Assembly: GCA_964523735.1 (NCBI GenBank)
Contig: CAZFYZ010000026.1
Coordinates: 1 to 40,027, forward strand
Length of the DNA stretch: 40,027 nucleotides
Direction: 5' to 3'
Origin: CAZFYZ01 sp964523735
GTDB taxonomy: Bacteria; Armatimonadota; UBA5829
Shown: in pieces, positions 17,010-25,084 of the stretch
Position numbering within the stretch: the first letter of the stretch is position 1
How the letters are laid out: each line of letters opens with the position of its first letter
Made by a program: the position numbers and the translations under genes
The notes under the pieces: generated by a model
What the model was told of the DNA's origin: nothing
Database searches by the model: none
What the model saw: the letters and a program-made list of their open reading frames with translations, nothing else

Positions 17010-17846
17010 CAACGCTGCCTCTTCCATCACGTCTATCGGCGGCTCAAGACCAGTCCACATCTCGAAGGAGATCGCTCCCTGGCGGACCAGCATCTTGAGC
17101 CCGTTCATCGCGTGCGCGCCCTTTGCGCGTGCCTCACTCACAAGCCGGGTCTCGAGCGGATTGTATATCAGGTCATATACCAGAATGCCGGGGCGCAGCA
17201 GATCGGGAGGAAGTGGAATCCCATTAGCATCGGGATGCATTCCCACTGAAGTTGTGTTGACCAGCAAGTCTGCCTTGCCGATCTCATCTGTCAGCACTTC
17301 CCTCTCGATACCCACAGCTCGCGCATCGGCGCAGCCTCTGGACTTCAGACCCTCTACAAGATCAACCGCTCTCTCGGCGGTACGATTCGCAACAGCTATG
17401 TGACAGCCTTTGCCGGTCAGGGCGTTGGCTACTGCCTTGGCAGACCCACCGGCACCGAGTATCAGCACACGGCTGCCGTCTATCGCGCCCCATTCGGCCT
17501 CCGCCGATTCCACAAACCCCGCGCCGTCTGTCGTTGCGCCTCTCAGCCGGCCGTCGATGTTTATGATCGTGTTTACAGAGCCGATTCTCAGCGCGTCATC
17601 GTCTACCTCATCGAGGAACTCGATCACGCGCTCCTTGTAGGGGATCGTAACGTTGATCCCGGCTATCTCCAGGGCCCTGATCCCCTCAACCGCACGGGCC
17701 AGATTCTCCGGCCGCGGCTGGAACGCAACATACACGTAATCAATGTTCAGCGCTCGAATGGCAGCATTGTGCATCGGGGGCGACACACTGTGTGTAACAG
17801 GGCGCCCGATCACTCCCAGCACCCTTGTGCTGCCGAGCACGTTCAC
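16992..17846 (-). CDS. aroE: Shikimate dehydrogenase (NADP+)
   Basis: 284 aa, the normal size. It reduces 3-dehydroshikimate to shikimate in aromatic amino acid synthesis. Visible are the substrate site HSVSPPMHNAA near the N-terminus, the catalytic lysine in NVTIPYKE, the NTTDGAGF-like TTDGAGF loop, the Rossmann glycine motif GAGGSAKA with ANRT, and the C-terminal MLVRQGAISFEMWTG. It starts with GTG at 17846, whose GTGA overlaps the stop of the upstream yqeG-like gene. AGGAAGG lies about 5 nt before it. yqeG and aroE are also near neighbours in Bacillus, which supports both assignments. Expression is probably coupled to yqeG. Confidence 0.96.
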   Translation of the reverse strand: MNVLGSTRVLGVIGRPVTHSVSPPMHNAAIRALNIDYVYVAFQPRPENLARAVEGIRALEIAGINVTIPYKERVIEFLDEVDDDALRIGSVNTIINIDGRLRGATTDGAGFVESAEAEWGAIDGSRVLILGAGGSAKAVANALTGKGCHIAVANRTAERAVDLVEGLKSRGCADARAVGIEREVLTDEIGKADLLVNTTSVGMHPDANGIPLPPDLLRPGILVYDLIYNPLETRLVSEARAKGAHAMNGLKMLVRQGAISFEMWTGLEPPIDVMEEAALDCLRT

Positions 17847-18403
17847 TTGCCTTCCTGTGTATCAGACTGCAAAGATCGGCCCTTTGTTCCCGTTCCATTA
17901 CCCCGTCTTAGGAGCATAAGAACCAGCCTCTCAATAAGTCGGCTGACCTTGGTCCCGACAAACTCTCGCCGGTGCATGGGCTTCACAAGAACCGTCCGCA
18001 TGCCCGCAAGGTTCCCTCCGAGTATATCGGTAAGAACCTGATCGCCCACTACTGTGCACTCTGCCGGTTTGCAGCAAACCATCTCCGCTGCTCGCAGAAA
18101 TCCGCCCTTGCGAGGCTTCAGTGCGCGGTCTATGCACTGCATCCCCAGATCATCCGCGATCTTCCGCAACCTGCGCGGGTTGTGCGTGTTCGAGACGATG
18201 CACAGCCTCAGGCCGAGCGATCTCGCCTGCTCGATCCACTCCCTTACGTCATCAGGCATCTTGCTGCTCTGCCACGGCAGCAGCGTGTTGTCCAGGTCGA
18301 GCAGGATGGCCTGACATCCTTCCGCCTGAAGCACGGGCAGGTCGACTTCGGTTATCCGCTCAACGGATACGCCCGGTCGGAACCGCTCCAGGAACGTGCT
18401 CAT
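17843..18403 (-). CDS. yqeG: YqeG-family HAD phosphatase
   Basis: 186 aa from the ATG at 18403. The HAD motifs are LLDLDNTLLPW (nucleophile Asp and acid/base Asp), IVSNT, a conserved Lys in RALKPRKGGF, and VVGDQVLTDILGGN. This is the compact subclass IIIA YqeG type. A longer frame to 18535 exists, but its extra 44 residues (FRDTLPQN..., FRDTLSRNHS...) are translations of three palindromic repeats and do not belong to the family, so I reject that start. The stop overlaps the aroE start by 4 nt. Its substrate is unknown; YqeG-type enzymes act on phosphorylated metabolites, for example phosphatidylglycerophosphate in organelle homologues. Confidence 0.9.
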   Translation of the reverse strand: MSTFLERFRPGVSVERITEVDLPVLQAEGCQAILLDLDNTLLPWQSSKMPDDVREWIEQARSLGLRLCIVSNTHNPRRLRKIADDLGMQCIDRALKPRKGGFLRAAEMVCCKPAECTVVGDQVLTDILGGNLAGMRTVLVKPMHRREFVGTKVSRLIERLVLMLLRRGNGTGTKGRSLQSDTQEGK

Positions 18404-18416
18404 TGCCCCAGCCCTG

Positions 18417-18541
18417 GTTGTTTCGGGACACCTTGTCCCGAAACGTGCTGCCCTGCTGTGGTTTCGGGACAAGGTGTCCCGAAACAACGACCGGTAGCCG
18501 AATGCCGGGTTTTGCGGCAAGGTGTCCCGAAACAACGACCG
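18417..18541. repeat. Three copies of a TTCGGGACA palindrome
   Basis: Copies at 18420-18444 (loop CCT) and 18461-18485 (loop AGG) have perfect 11-bp arms GTTTCGGGACA/TGTCCCGAAAC and lie in opposite orientation. The copy at 18509-18533 has a decayed left arm (three mismatches). Copies 2 and 3 are both followed by AACGACCG. They fill the mltG-yqeG gap. Confidence 0.9.
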
Positions 18542-18556
18542 AACGGCCTCTGGCGG

Positions 18557-19612
18557 CTATCCACTCCCAGCCTCGCGCTTGATTGCTCGCTTAGCCTTGT
18601 TATGCTCCGCCAGCGTGCGGCTGAACACGTGACTTCCGTCGGCCCTCGCAACGTAGAAGAGATAATCAGCATTCGCCGGGTCCATCGCCGCCTTGATGGC
18701 TTCCAGCCCAGGATTGCAGATCGGTCCGGGCGGCAGTCCACCGTGCCTGTAAGTATTGTAGGGCGATCCTGTTTCCAGGTCGTCGTAGTTCACGGTGTCT
18801 TTGTTGCCCCGGCTGTCTCCGGGCACGTATGATATGGTCGCGTCGATCTCAAGCCGCATACCCTTGGCCAGTCTGTTGTAGAGTACTGCCGAGATCAGCC
18901 GGCGATCCTTTGCGACCTTGGCCTCGCGCTCGATCAGGGAGGCAACGGTGAGCAGCTTGAACAGCCCATCCGCCGACGAACTGCCGGCGAAGCGCTTTCG
19001 TATCACTCGATCGATCTCCGCGGCGTTATCGCGAACTACTCTCTTCTCGAACGTGTCCAGCATCTTCTCGATGACTACGTTCGGTCGCGATCCTCGCGCA
19101 ATCAGGTATGAATCAGGGAACAGATACCCCTCGAGGCTGTCGCCGGCGATGAACGGGTACTGCGAGTAACTCCGCCCACCCCCGATGGCTTGACGGAGGA
19201 ACGAGTCTGCACGCGCGATCTGCCGATCCTGCAGAACGTCAGCGATCTGCCTCGCCGTATAGCCCTCCGGCACGACAATCCAGGCTGCCAGGGAGTTTCC
19301 ATCGACGAGCTTGCGGATTATCACCGGCACAGCCATAGACTGATCGAGTTCATACACGCCTGGCTTCAGCTTGCCGCTCAACCCGCTCATTCTGCATGTT
19401 AGGACGAAGACGAACTGGCTGCGTATCAGGCCCCTGTCACGCAGAACAGTGCCGATTTCCTTGGCCGAAGCGCCCCTGGGGATAGCCACGCGTACCGGCT
19501 TCTGCTCGCTCGATACGGGCCTTGACCCGAGCACAAGCACCCACACGCTCACGACCATCAGAGCAAGCAGCAGAGCGAGGTATCCTTTTGTAACAGCGAA
19601 TATGTGTTTCAC
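18557..19612 (-). CDS. mltG: Endolytic murein transglycosylase
   Basis: 351 aa. It cleaves nascent peptidoglycan strands within the glycan chain and so helps end glycan polymerisation. There is one N-terminal membrane anchor (about residues 8-30), a LysM-like segment (VRVAIPRGASAKEIGTVLRDRGLI), and the YceG catalytic domain with EGYLFPDSY, the catalytic glutamate in ASLIEREAK, SAVLYNRLAKGMRLEIDATISY, and SPYNTYRHGGLPPGPICNPG near the end. It starts with GTG at 19612. It follows ruvX by 25 nt; the ruvX-mltG pair near alaS is a common bacterial arrangement. Confidence 0.95.
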   Translation of the reverse strand: MKHIFAVTKGYLALLLALMVVSVWVLVLGSRPVSSEQKPVRVAIPRGASAKEIGTVLRDRGLIRSQFVFVLTCRMSGLSGKLKPGVYELDQSMAVPVIIRKLVDGNSLAAWIVVPEGYTARQIADVLQDRQIARADSFLRQAIGGGRSYSQYPFIAGDSLEGYLFPDSYLIARGSRPNVVIEKMLDTFEKRVVRDNAAEIDRVIRKRFAGSSSADGLFKLLTVASLIEREAKVAKDRRLISAVLYNRLAKGMRLEIDATISYVPGDSRGNKDTVNYDDLETGSPYNTYRHGGLPPGPICNPGLEAIKAAMDPANADYLFYVARADGSHVFSRTLAEHNKAKRAIKREAGSG

Positions 19613-19637
19613 AAGGCTAGTCCTTCGTTCTTAGCCC

Positions 19638-20054
19638 TCAGTCTCTTCCGCTGAGATAACTCTCCAGAATGACCGCTGCGGCGGCGCCGTGGATCGCTTT
19701 CCGACGGCGGGCGCGAGACGCATCAAGGCCGATGAGCCGTTCCTCGGCCTCGTCGGAGCTGAACCGCTCATCCCACAACTCGACAGGGATCCGCAGGCGC
19801 TTCGCCAACCGTTCCGCGAACTCCCGAGTCTTGATTGCCTGCGAGCCTTCGCCGCCTTCCGCGTCTAGGGGAAGACCGACTATAACCTTGCATGCCTCAA
19901 GCTCGGCCAAGACTTCCTCGACCGCGCGCAAGTCCGCCTTGATACCAGGCGTTCGCCTAATCGTGCGCACGGGGCTCGCGATCAACTGCAGTTCATCAGT
20001 CGCCGCGACCCCAATGGTTGCATCGCCGACGTCCAGCGCCACTATCCTTGGCAC
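19638..20054 (-). CDS. ruvX: YqgF/RuvX-type putative Holliday junction resolvase or pre-16S rRNA nuclease
   Basis: 138 aa with an RNase H-like fold. The first acidic residue is in ALDVGDATIGVA, the middle motif is VIVGLPLD, and the second acidic residue is in WDERFSSDEAEERL. At the C-terminus the family usually shows an Asp before the 'AA..IL..YL' helix. Here the segment reads KAIHGAAAAVILESYL, with His in that place. The start is GTG at 20054, overlapping the end of the upstream 776-aa gene by 13 nt. The product probably processes 16S rRNA 5' ends or branched DNA. Identity is secure; activity with the substituted residue is uncertain. Confidence 0.92.
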   Translation of the reverse strand: MPRIVALDVGDATIGVAATDELQLIASPVRTIRRTPGIKADLRAVEEVLAELEACKVIVGLPLDAEGGEGSQAIKTREFAERLAKRLRIPVELWDERFSSDEAEERLIGLDASRARRRKAIHGAAAAVILESYLSGRD

Positions 20055-22372
20055 GATTCTGCCCCGCCTTCACAACCGCCCGCATTCCCACCGGCTGCCA
20101 TGCTTGACTGGGAATGCAACTGACGGTCGGGCAGTTCCACCAAAGAGTATACCAGCACAAGCACTGTCATGGCTACCATGAATGCGGCCATAAGAACACC
20201 GGAATCGTTGAGGAGCAGCGCAGCCACAGCCCCAACCAGTAATGCCTTGAGACCGGCGATCAGGCGCTTGTCGTCCTCGATCATCTGCTTTACTCTGGGC
20301 TGCACTCCGTAGAACCAGAGCGCCATGAATGGCACGAATGCCAGGAATATTCGGACCGAAGAGCCCTGCCCGGCGATCCGAAGGTTCATGGACAGCTTGC
20401 GCCATGCCACTTCAGTGACCGAACCCAAGCCGAAACCGCCGATCAGCCTGGCTCCGTGAGTGCTCGCCGAGCCCGCAAGCAGCCAATCGAGGTACGCGAA
20501 TCCGCCTGCGACCAAGACTCCCGCGACCACTGACCCGAAGACGTGGATGGCTTGATAGCCGCCGCGTCGCAGCGCAACCAGGATCAGCACAAAGGTCACA
20601 ACAGCCGCCGCGGTTGCTCCGTAGTTGGCGCCGAGACTGCCCGCGCCCAGAACCATGACCACGGCCGCCCCCAGAAGAGCGGCAATCAGAATCCTGTATC
20701 GCGGCGCTGAGAATAGCGCGACCAGTGCAGTCATGCATATGAGAGCAGAGCCGTATTCGTTCCCGATCCCATAGTACCTGAACCCGTCTAGCTGGTCTGA
20801 ACTCGTGACAGAGAACCTGATCAGATGCCCACCTGTCAGAGCATCCAGCACCACCACAAGCGCGGTAGCTCCAAAGGTCAGAAGCAGGGGCGCGCGGAGA
20901 CGCAACAGGCGCGCCGCCAGCAAGGCAGCCCCCGACAGCAGCAATCCTATACCCACTGAGGCCACAGCATAGCTTGCCGCGCCGGCGGGCGCAAGAACCG
21001 CGAGCATGGTAGCCAGGCCCGAACACGATGCGTAGAGCATTCCGAATCTCAGTGCCAATGAAACTCGACGGCTGATCGGTTTGCGCAGGGCGAACAGCAC
21101 GGCAGCAGCAGAAAGCGCAAGCCCGCCAACTGCCGCGAACGAGACCAACAACGGAATGAGAAGAACGCAGTTGTCCGCCACCCGCCGGTCCATATTGTGG
21201 AGCACAGCCAGCTGGTCACTGCTTCCAGACACCGTTCGTGCGGCCGAGCCCACGGTCTTGTGTACTGGGCGTACATCGAGGCTTGCCAGCAGAGTGGACG
21301 CAATGTCAGTTGCGGAGATCAGTCCGGGAGTGCGTGTAGTCGCGGAGGTCAGAAGTCCGCCGTGCTGCTTCTCCCCGGTATCGATCACTATAGGCGTCAA
21401 CCGGTTCCAAGGCTCATTCTGCGAAGGGCTCAGCGAAACCAGCGCGATCTTCATATTGGGCGTCGAGCGCCGGAGGGCCACCAGCCCGCCGACGAACTCA
21501 TCAAGCTCGTGGAGCATATTGCTCCTGTAAGTGGCATAGGCCTCTTCGGCGATATCGAGCTTCATCTCGTCGAGTTGGGTGGATGGCCCGTAGTTGACCA
21601 CGATCAGGTCACACCAATGAGTCTCTACGCGTATGGCGTCCAGAAGTCCGCTCGTGTCAATGCTGAGCTTACTGCCTCGCTTCAGGAACGACCAGTTCAG
21701 CCCTCCGTGATAGAGCAGTCCCTGGGAGTCCGCCGCGATCGCCGCGACCGCGCGGTTTGGACTCTCGTCCCCTTGATCAGCGTTGCCGATCACGCAGGCC
21801 CTCTTGCCAACCCTCTGCAGGGAGTCTCCTATCAGCCCGAACGGGATTGGAAGCCCGTTTGGACCGGTCACGCGCTGAGCCGGGCCCAATCCAAGAAAGA
21901 CCGGCTGTCCTGCATCGGGGACTAGGCCTGTCCTGGCGCGGTACTCGTCCTGTGACCGGACCGTGGAGCCCGGCACCCGCTCGCCATAATCAAAGAAGTC
22001 TTTGAGGAACGATCCGCCGGTACAGGGCGTGCCAATTGACGCGGTCAGGATGACCGAGTTCTCTGTGTGTGGCCTGGGGCAGTTGGGACTGATCAGCGCG
22101 GAGCTGCCGGTGCGGAAGAGCCTGGCGATGTTCGTGAGCGAGGGATCGTCAAGATCATCCAGGACAAGACAGTTGGCGACAATGAGAACCAAGACCGTGC
22201 GGGGATTGTGTTTCCAGTCCTGGCGGTTAGACTCGAAGGTAACCGCGTATCGCGAACCTGCTGATGAGGGCGTCAACAGACACGGCAGTAGAAGAACAAG
22301 GCACAGAGCCAAGTAGACTATACGGCCCTTGCCCCAACACCCAACACCTGACACCCGGCGCCTGCTAACCAT
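20042..22372 (-). CDS. Polytopic membrane protein with N-terminal alkaline-phosphatase-like domain
   Basis: 776 aa. A signal-anchor helix (VYLALCLVLLLPCLL, residues about 19-33) leads into a soluble domain to about residue 395. That domain resembles the alkaline-phosphatase/phosphoglycerate-mutase superfamily (IARLF, SPNCPRPHTENSVILTASIG, and ISATDIASTLLASLDV near its end). The first metal-site motif looks degenerate (LIVANCLVLDD). About ten or eleven hydrophobic helices follow. The ATG at 22372 overlaps the alaS stop by 8 nt. The first 17 residues (VSRRRVSGVGCWGKG) come from a heptad island, so a GTG or the TTG before ALCLVLLL could be the real start. It lies between alaS and ruvX. The role is unknown; envelope polymer or lipid modification is a guess. 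Confidence 0.72.
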   Translation of the reverse strand: MVSRRRVSGVGCWGKGRIVYLALCLVLLLPCLLTPSSAGSRYAVTFESNRQDWKHNPRTVLVLIVANCLVLDDLDDPSLTNIARLFRTGSSALISPNCPRPHTENSVILTASIGTPCTGGSFLKDFFDYGERVPGSTVRSQDEYRARTGLVPDAGQPVFLGLGPAQRVTGPNGLPIPFGLIGDSLQRVGKRACVIGNADQGDESPNRAVAAIAADSQGLLYHGGLNWSFLKRGSKLSIDTSGLLDAIRVETHWCDLIVVNYGPSTQLDEMKLDIAEEAYATYRSNMLHELDEFVGGLVALRRSTPNMKIALVSLSPSQNEPWNRLTPIVIDTGEKQHGGLLTSATTRTPGLISATDIASTLLASLDVRPVHKTVGSAARTVSGSSDQLAVLHNMDRRVADNCVLLIPLLVSFAAVGGLALSAAAVLFALRKPISRRVSLALRFGMLYASCSGLATMLAVLAPAGAASYAVASVGIGLLLSGAALLAARLLRLRAPLLLTFGATALVVVLDALTGGHLIRFSVTSSDQLDGFRYYGIGNEYGSALICMTALVALFSAPRYRILIAALLGAAVVMVLGAGSLGANYGATAAAVVTFVLILVALRRGGYQAIHVFGSVVAGVLVAGGFAYLDWLLAGSASTHGARLIGGFGLGSVTEVAWRKLSMNLRIAGQGSSVRIFLAFVPFMALWFYGVQPRVKQMIEDDKRLIAGLKALLVGAVAALLLNDSGVLMAAFMVAMTVLVLVYSLVELPDRQLHSQSSMAAGGNAGGCEGGAESCQG
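22329..22370. repeat. Heptad-repeat island 8 (alaS stop/776-aa gene start)
   Basis: Six 7-bp units (ttgcccc, aacaccc, aacacct, gacaccc, ggcgcct, gctaacc). The alaS stop codon (22365-22367) falls in the last unit, and the island is read as the N-terminus of the 776-aa protein. Confidence 0.78.
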
Positions 22373-25043
22373 TCGCCACTGACTTGATAATCTCAGCAGC
22401 CTTCTCCAGGGCTTCGGTTACTTTGGAGGCATCCTTGCCGCCGGCCTGAGCGAACTCGGGCTTGCCTCCTCCGCCTCCGCCCGCGACCTTGGCCACGTCT
22501 CTCAGGATGTTGCCGGCGTGAAAGCCCTTTGGCACAAGATCGGAAGTCACTTTGCCGATGAACAGGATCTTGCCGTCGGAGACGCCAGCCAGCACGACAA
22601 CGCCGGACTGCAATTTGTCAGTAATGCCGTCTATCAGCTTGTGAAGCGTCGGCACGTCTGTGGTCGGAGCAGATGCGGTTACGAACTTGACTCCCCCAGC
22701 CTCCTGGGCCGAGTCCACGAGTTCGCCCGCCGCGTCAGCCGCGCCACGAGCCTTGAGGGTGTCAATCTCCTGGCGGGCCTCCCGCAGAGACTGAGTTAGG
22801 CGCTCGGCGGCGGCCACGACCTCAGCAGCAGACGCTCCGAGAGCATCGGCAACGGATTTGGCCTGGTCCTCGATGGCGTGCACGTGCGCAAGCGCTCCGG
22901 CGCCAGTCACGGCTTCCAGTCTTCGCAATCCCGCACCGACGCTGGATTCGCTGGTGATCTTGAAGAGGCCAACCTGCGAGCTTCGGCACAGGTGTGTCCC
23001 GCCGCAAAGCTCAGTCGAGATGTCGCCCATCTTCACAACGCGCACTTCAGCGCCATATTTCTCACCGAAGAGTGCCGTCGCGCCCATTTCGCGGGCCTGG
23101 TCGATGCCGGTAACGGTCGTAGTCGATTCGAGATCGGCCAGGACCATTTCGTTGACCTGATCTTCAACCCGTCGCAATTCGTCGGGGGTCACGGCTTGGA
23201 AATGAGAGAAGTCGAATCGCAGTCTATCCGGCTCCACCAGAGAGCCTTTCTGCAGTGCGTGCTCTCCCAGGACGCTGTGTAATGCCGCATGGAGCAGGTG
23301 AGTGGCAGAGTGGGCACGCGCGATCGCACGCCGCCGCGCCACATCCACAGCAGCGTGAACGGAATCCCCAACCGAGATCGATCCCGAGTTGACCTTTGCG
23401 CGATGGAAGAAGAAATGCGAGGCCTTGATGGTGTCGTTCACTTGGAGGGAAAAAGCAGATTCCTCGCTGCTCTCGGAATGACGAACGTTGGCGATCGTGC
23501 CGAGATCGCCAACCTGTCCACCAGACTCGGCGTAGAACGGCGTCTGATCGAGCACGATTTCGACCTCATCGCCCTCTTCAGCCGTCACGACGAGGTCCTG
23601 GCCTTTGACTATCGCGATGACAGTCGCATCGGCCTCGGTCTGCTCGTAGCCGAGGAACACCGTGGGCGCGGCCGTCTTCTCAAGCTCCAGCAGAGCAGAG
23701 CCCTCGCCGACGGTCATCACGGCGCCGAAGTCGCTGGCGGCCTTGGCTCGCTCACGCTGCTCAGCCATCGCTGCCTCGAAGCCCGGCAGATCGACGTCGA
23801 TCCCCTGCTCCTTGGCGATCTCCTGCGTTAGCTCAAGCGGGAATCCATAGGTGTCGTAGAGCGTGAACGCCGCCTCGCCGTCGAGCTTCTTGTCTGCGGA
23901 CGAGGCTGCTATCTGAACCTGATCCTCCAGCCTCTGCAGACCAGCGTCCAGCGTGCGGCGGAACTTCTCTTCCTCGGACCCAATCACCTGCTCGATGTAT
24001 CCCTGGCGGTCGGCGATCTCGCGGTACGGCTCGCCCATGATCTCGACAACAACCGGTGCGACATCCGTCAGGAAGTTCTTGTCCAGCCCGATTTTCCGCG
24101 CCTTAACGACCGAGTTTCTGATCAGCCGCCGAAGGACATATCCGCGCCCAACGTTGGAGGGCATCACGCCATCGCCGATCACGAAGACCGCGCTTCTGAT
24201 GTGGTCGGCGATCACGCGCATCGACTTGGTTGCTTCATCGCTGGAACCATACTTCGCGCCGGAGATCGACTCGATGCGCTGAATGATGGGCAGGAACAGA
24301 TCAGTCTCGTAGTCGCTCGCAACGCCGTTCAAGATCGCGATCGTGCGCTCCAAGCCCATGCCCGTATCGATGTTCTTCGTGGGCAAAGGCTTGAGCGTGC
24401 CATCTTCGAGCCGATCGAACTGCTGGAAGACCAGGTTCCATATCTCCACGAACCTGTTACCGTCGTGCGCGATCGCCCACGCTGCGTCCTCGGGTGGGCC
24501 AAGCTCGGGGGTCACATCGAGGAATATCTCGTTGCATGGGCCACAGGGGCCGTTGGGGCCTTTCGACGGGGCGTTGGCGGGCCAGTAGTTCTTGTCCTCA
24601 CCGAGCCGGACGACCCTGTTCTTGGAGAACCCGACCTCGTTGAGCCAGACGCTCTCGGCCTCGTCATCATCCAGGTAGACGCTGGTCCAGAGGTTGTCCG
24701 GGTTCAGCTTGAGGACCTCGGTCAGGAACTCCCAGGCCCAGATAATCGCGTCGCGCTTGAAGTAATCGCCAAAGCTGAAGTTGCCCAGCATTTCGAAGAA
24801 CGTGTGATGGACGGCATCCCCGACCTCGTCTATATCATCCGTGCGCATGCACTTCTGCGACGTCACGATCTTGGGCGCCGGCGGCACCCTGTCCCCGACG
24901 AAATAGGGCTTAAACTGCACCATCCCCGCGGACGTGTACAGCAGTGAGGGATCATCCGGTACCAGCGAATCGCTCGCGTGGATCAGGTGGCCCTTGGATT
25001 CAAAGAACTTCAGATATGCGGTTCGTAGTTCGGAAGATGTCAT
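22365..25043 (-). CDS. alaS: Alanyl-tRNA synthetase
   Basis: 892 aa, full length. The catalytic domain starts with the usual RTAYLKFFESKGH and has the class II motifs (QKCMRTDDIDEVG, HHTFFEMLGNFSFGDYFK). The editing domain has the zinc ligands in HSATHLLHAALH and CGGTHL. The C-terminal domain ends in GGGGGGKPEFAQAGG. Oddly, residues about 520-531 (VRHSESSEESAF), between GQVGDLGTI and the LQVNDTIKA strand, are encoded by a copy of the palindromic element seen at 11484-11577. It is inserted in frame in what is normally a variable loop. No clear Shine-Dalgarno precedes the ATG at 25043; the region upstream is a heptad island. Charging of tRNA-Ala is certain. Confidence 0.97.
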   Translation of the reverse strand: MTSSELRTAYLKFFESKGHLIHASDSLVPDDPSLLYTSAGMVQFKPYFVGDRVPPAPKIVTSQKCMRTDDIDEVGDAVHHTFFEMLGNFSFGDYFKRDAIIWAWEFLTEVLKLNPDNLWTSVYLDDDEAESVWLNEVGFSKNRVVRLGEDKNYWPANAPSKGPNGPCGPCNEIFLDVTPELGPPEDAAWAIAHDGNRFVEIWNLVFQQFDRLEDGTLKPLPTKNIDTGMGLERTIAILNGVASDYETDLFLPIIQRIESISGAKYGSSDEATKSMRVIADHIRSAVFVIGDGVMPSNVGRGYVLRRLIRNSVVKARKIGLDKNFLTDVAPVVVEIMGEPYREIADRQGYIEQVIGSEEEKFRRTLDAGLQRLEDQVQIAASSADKKLDGEAAFTLYDTYGFPLELTQEIAKEQGIDVDLPGFEAAMAEQRERAKAASDFGAVMTVGEGSALLELEKTAAPTVFLGYEQTEADATVIAIVKGQDLVVTAEEGDEVEIVLDQTPFYAESGGQVGDLGTIANVRHSESSEESAFSLQVNDTIKASHFFFHRAKVNSGSISVGDSVHAAVDVARRRAIARAHSATHLLHAALHSVLGEHALQKGSLVEPDRLRFDFSHFQAVTPDELRRVEDQVNEMVLADLESTTTVTGIDQAREMGATALFGEKYGAEVRVVKMGDISTELCGGTHLCRSSQVGLFKITSESSVGAGLRRLEAVTGAGALAHVHAIEDQAKSVADALGASAAEVVAAAERLTQSLREARQEIDTLKARGAADAAGELVDSAQEAGGVKFVTASAPTTDVPTLHKLIDGITDKLQSGVVVLAGVSDGKILFIGKVTSDLVPKGFHAGNILRDVAKVAGGGGGGKPEFAQAGGKDASKVTEALEKAAEIIKSVANG
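23451..23482 (-). repeat. Palindromic-element copy embedded in the alaS reading frame
   Basis: The 32-nt segment matches either arm of the 11484-11577 element at 27 of 32 positions. On the coding strand it runs from gtcattccga to atctgctttt. It is read in frame as RHSESSEESAF (residues 521-531) and keeps the alaS frame open. Confidence 0.85.
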
Positions 25044-25084
25044 GTGTTCTCGCAGTTATGAGTTTTGAGTGTTGAGTTGTGCCA
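25043..25084. repeat. Heptad-repeat island 9 (HEPN gene end/alaS start)
   Basis: Six 7-bp units (tgtgttc, tcgcagt, tatgagt, tttgagt, gttgagt, tgtgcca). It includes the HEPN stop codon (25056-25058), encodes the last HEPN residues, and reaches the alaS ATG. Confidence 0.8.

Noticed and set aside
18404..18535. N-terminal extension of the YqeG-type phosphatase (FRDTLPQN..., FRDTLSRN...)
   Set aside because: It is the translation of three palindromic repeats; the family start MSTFLERFRPG is at 18403.
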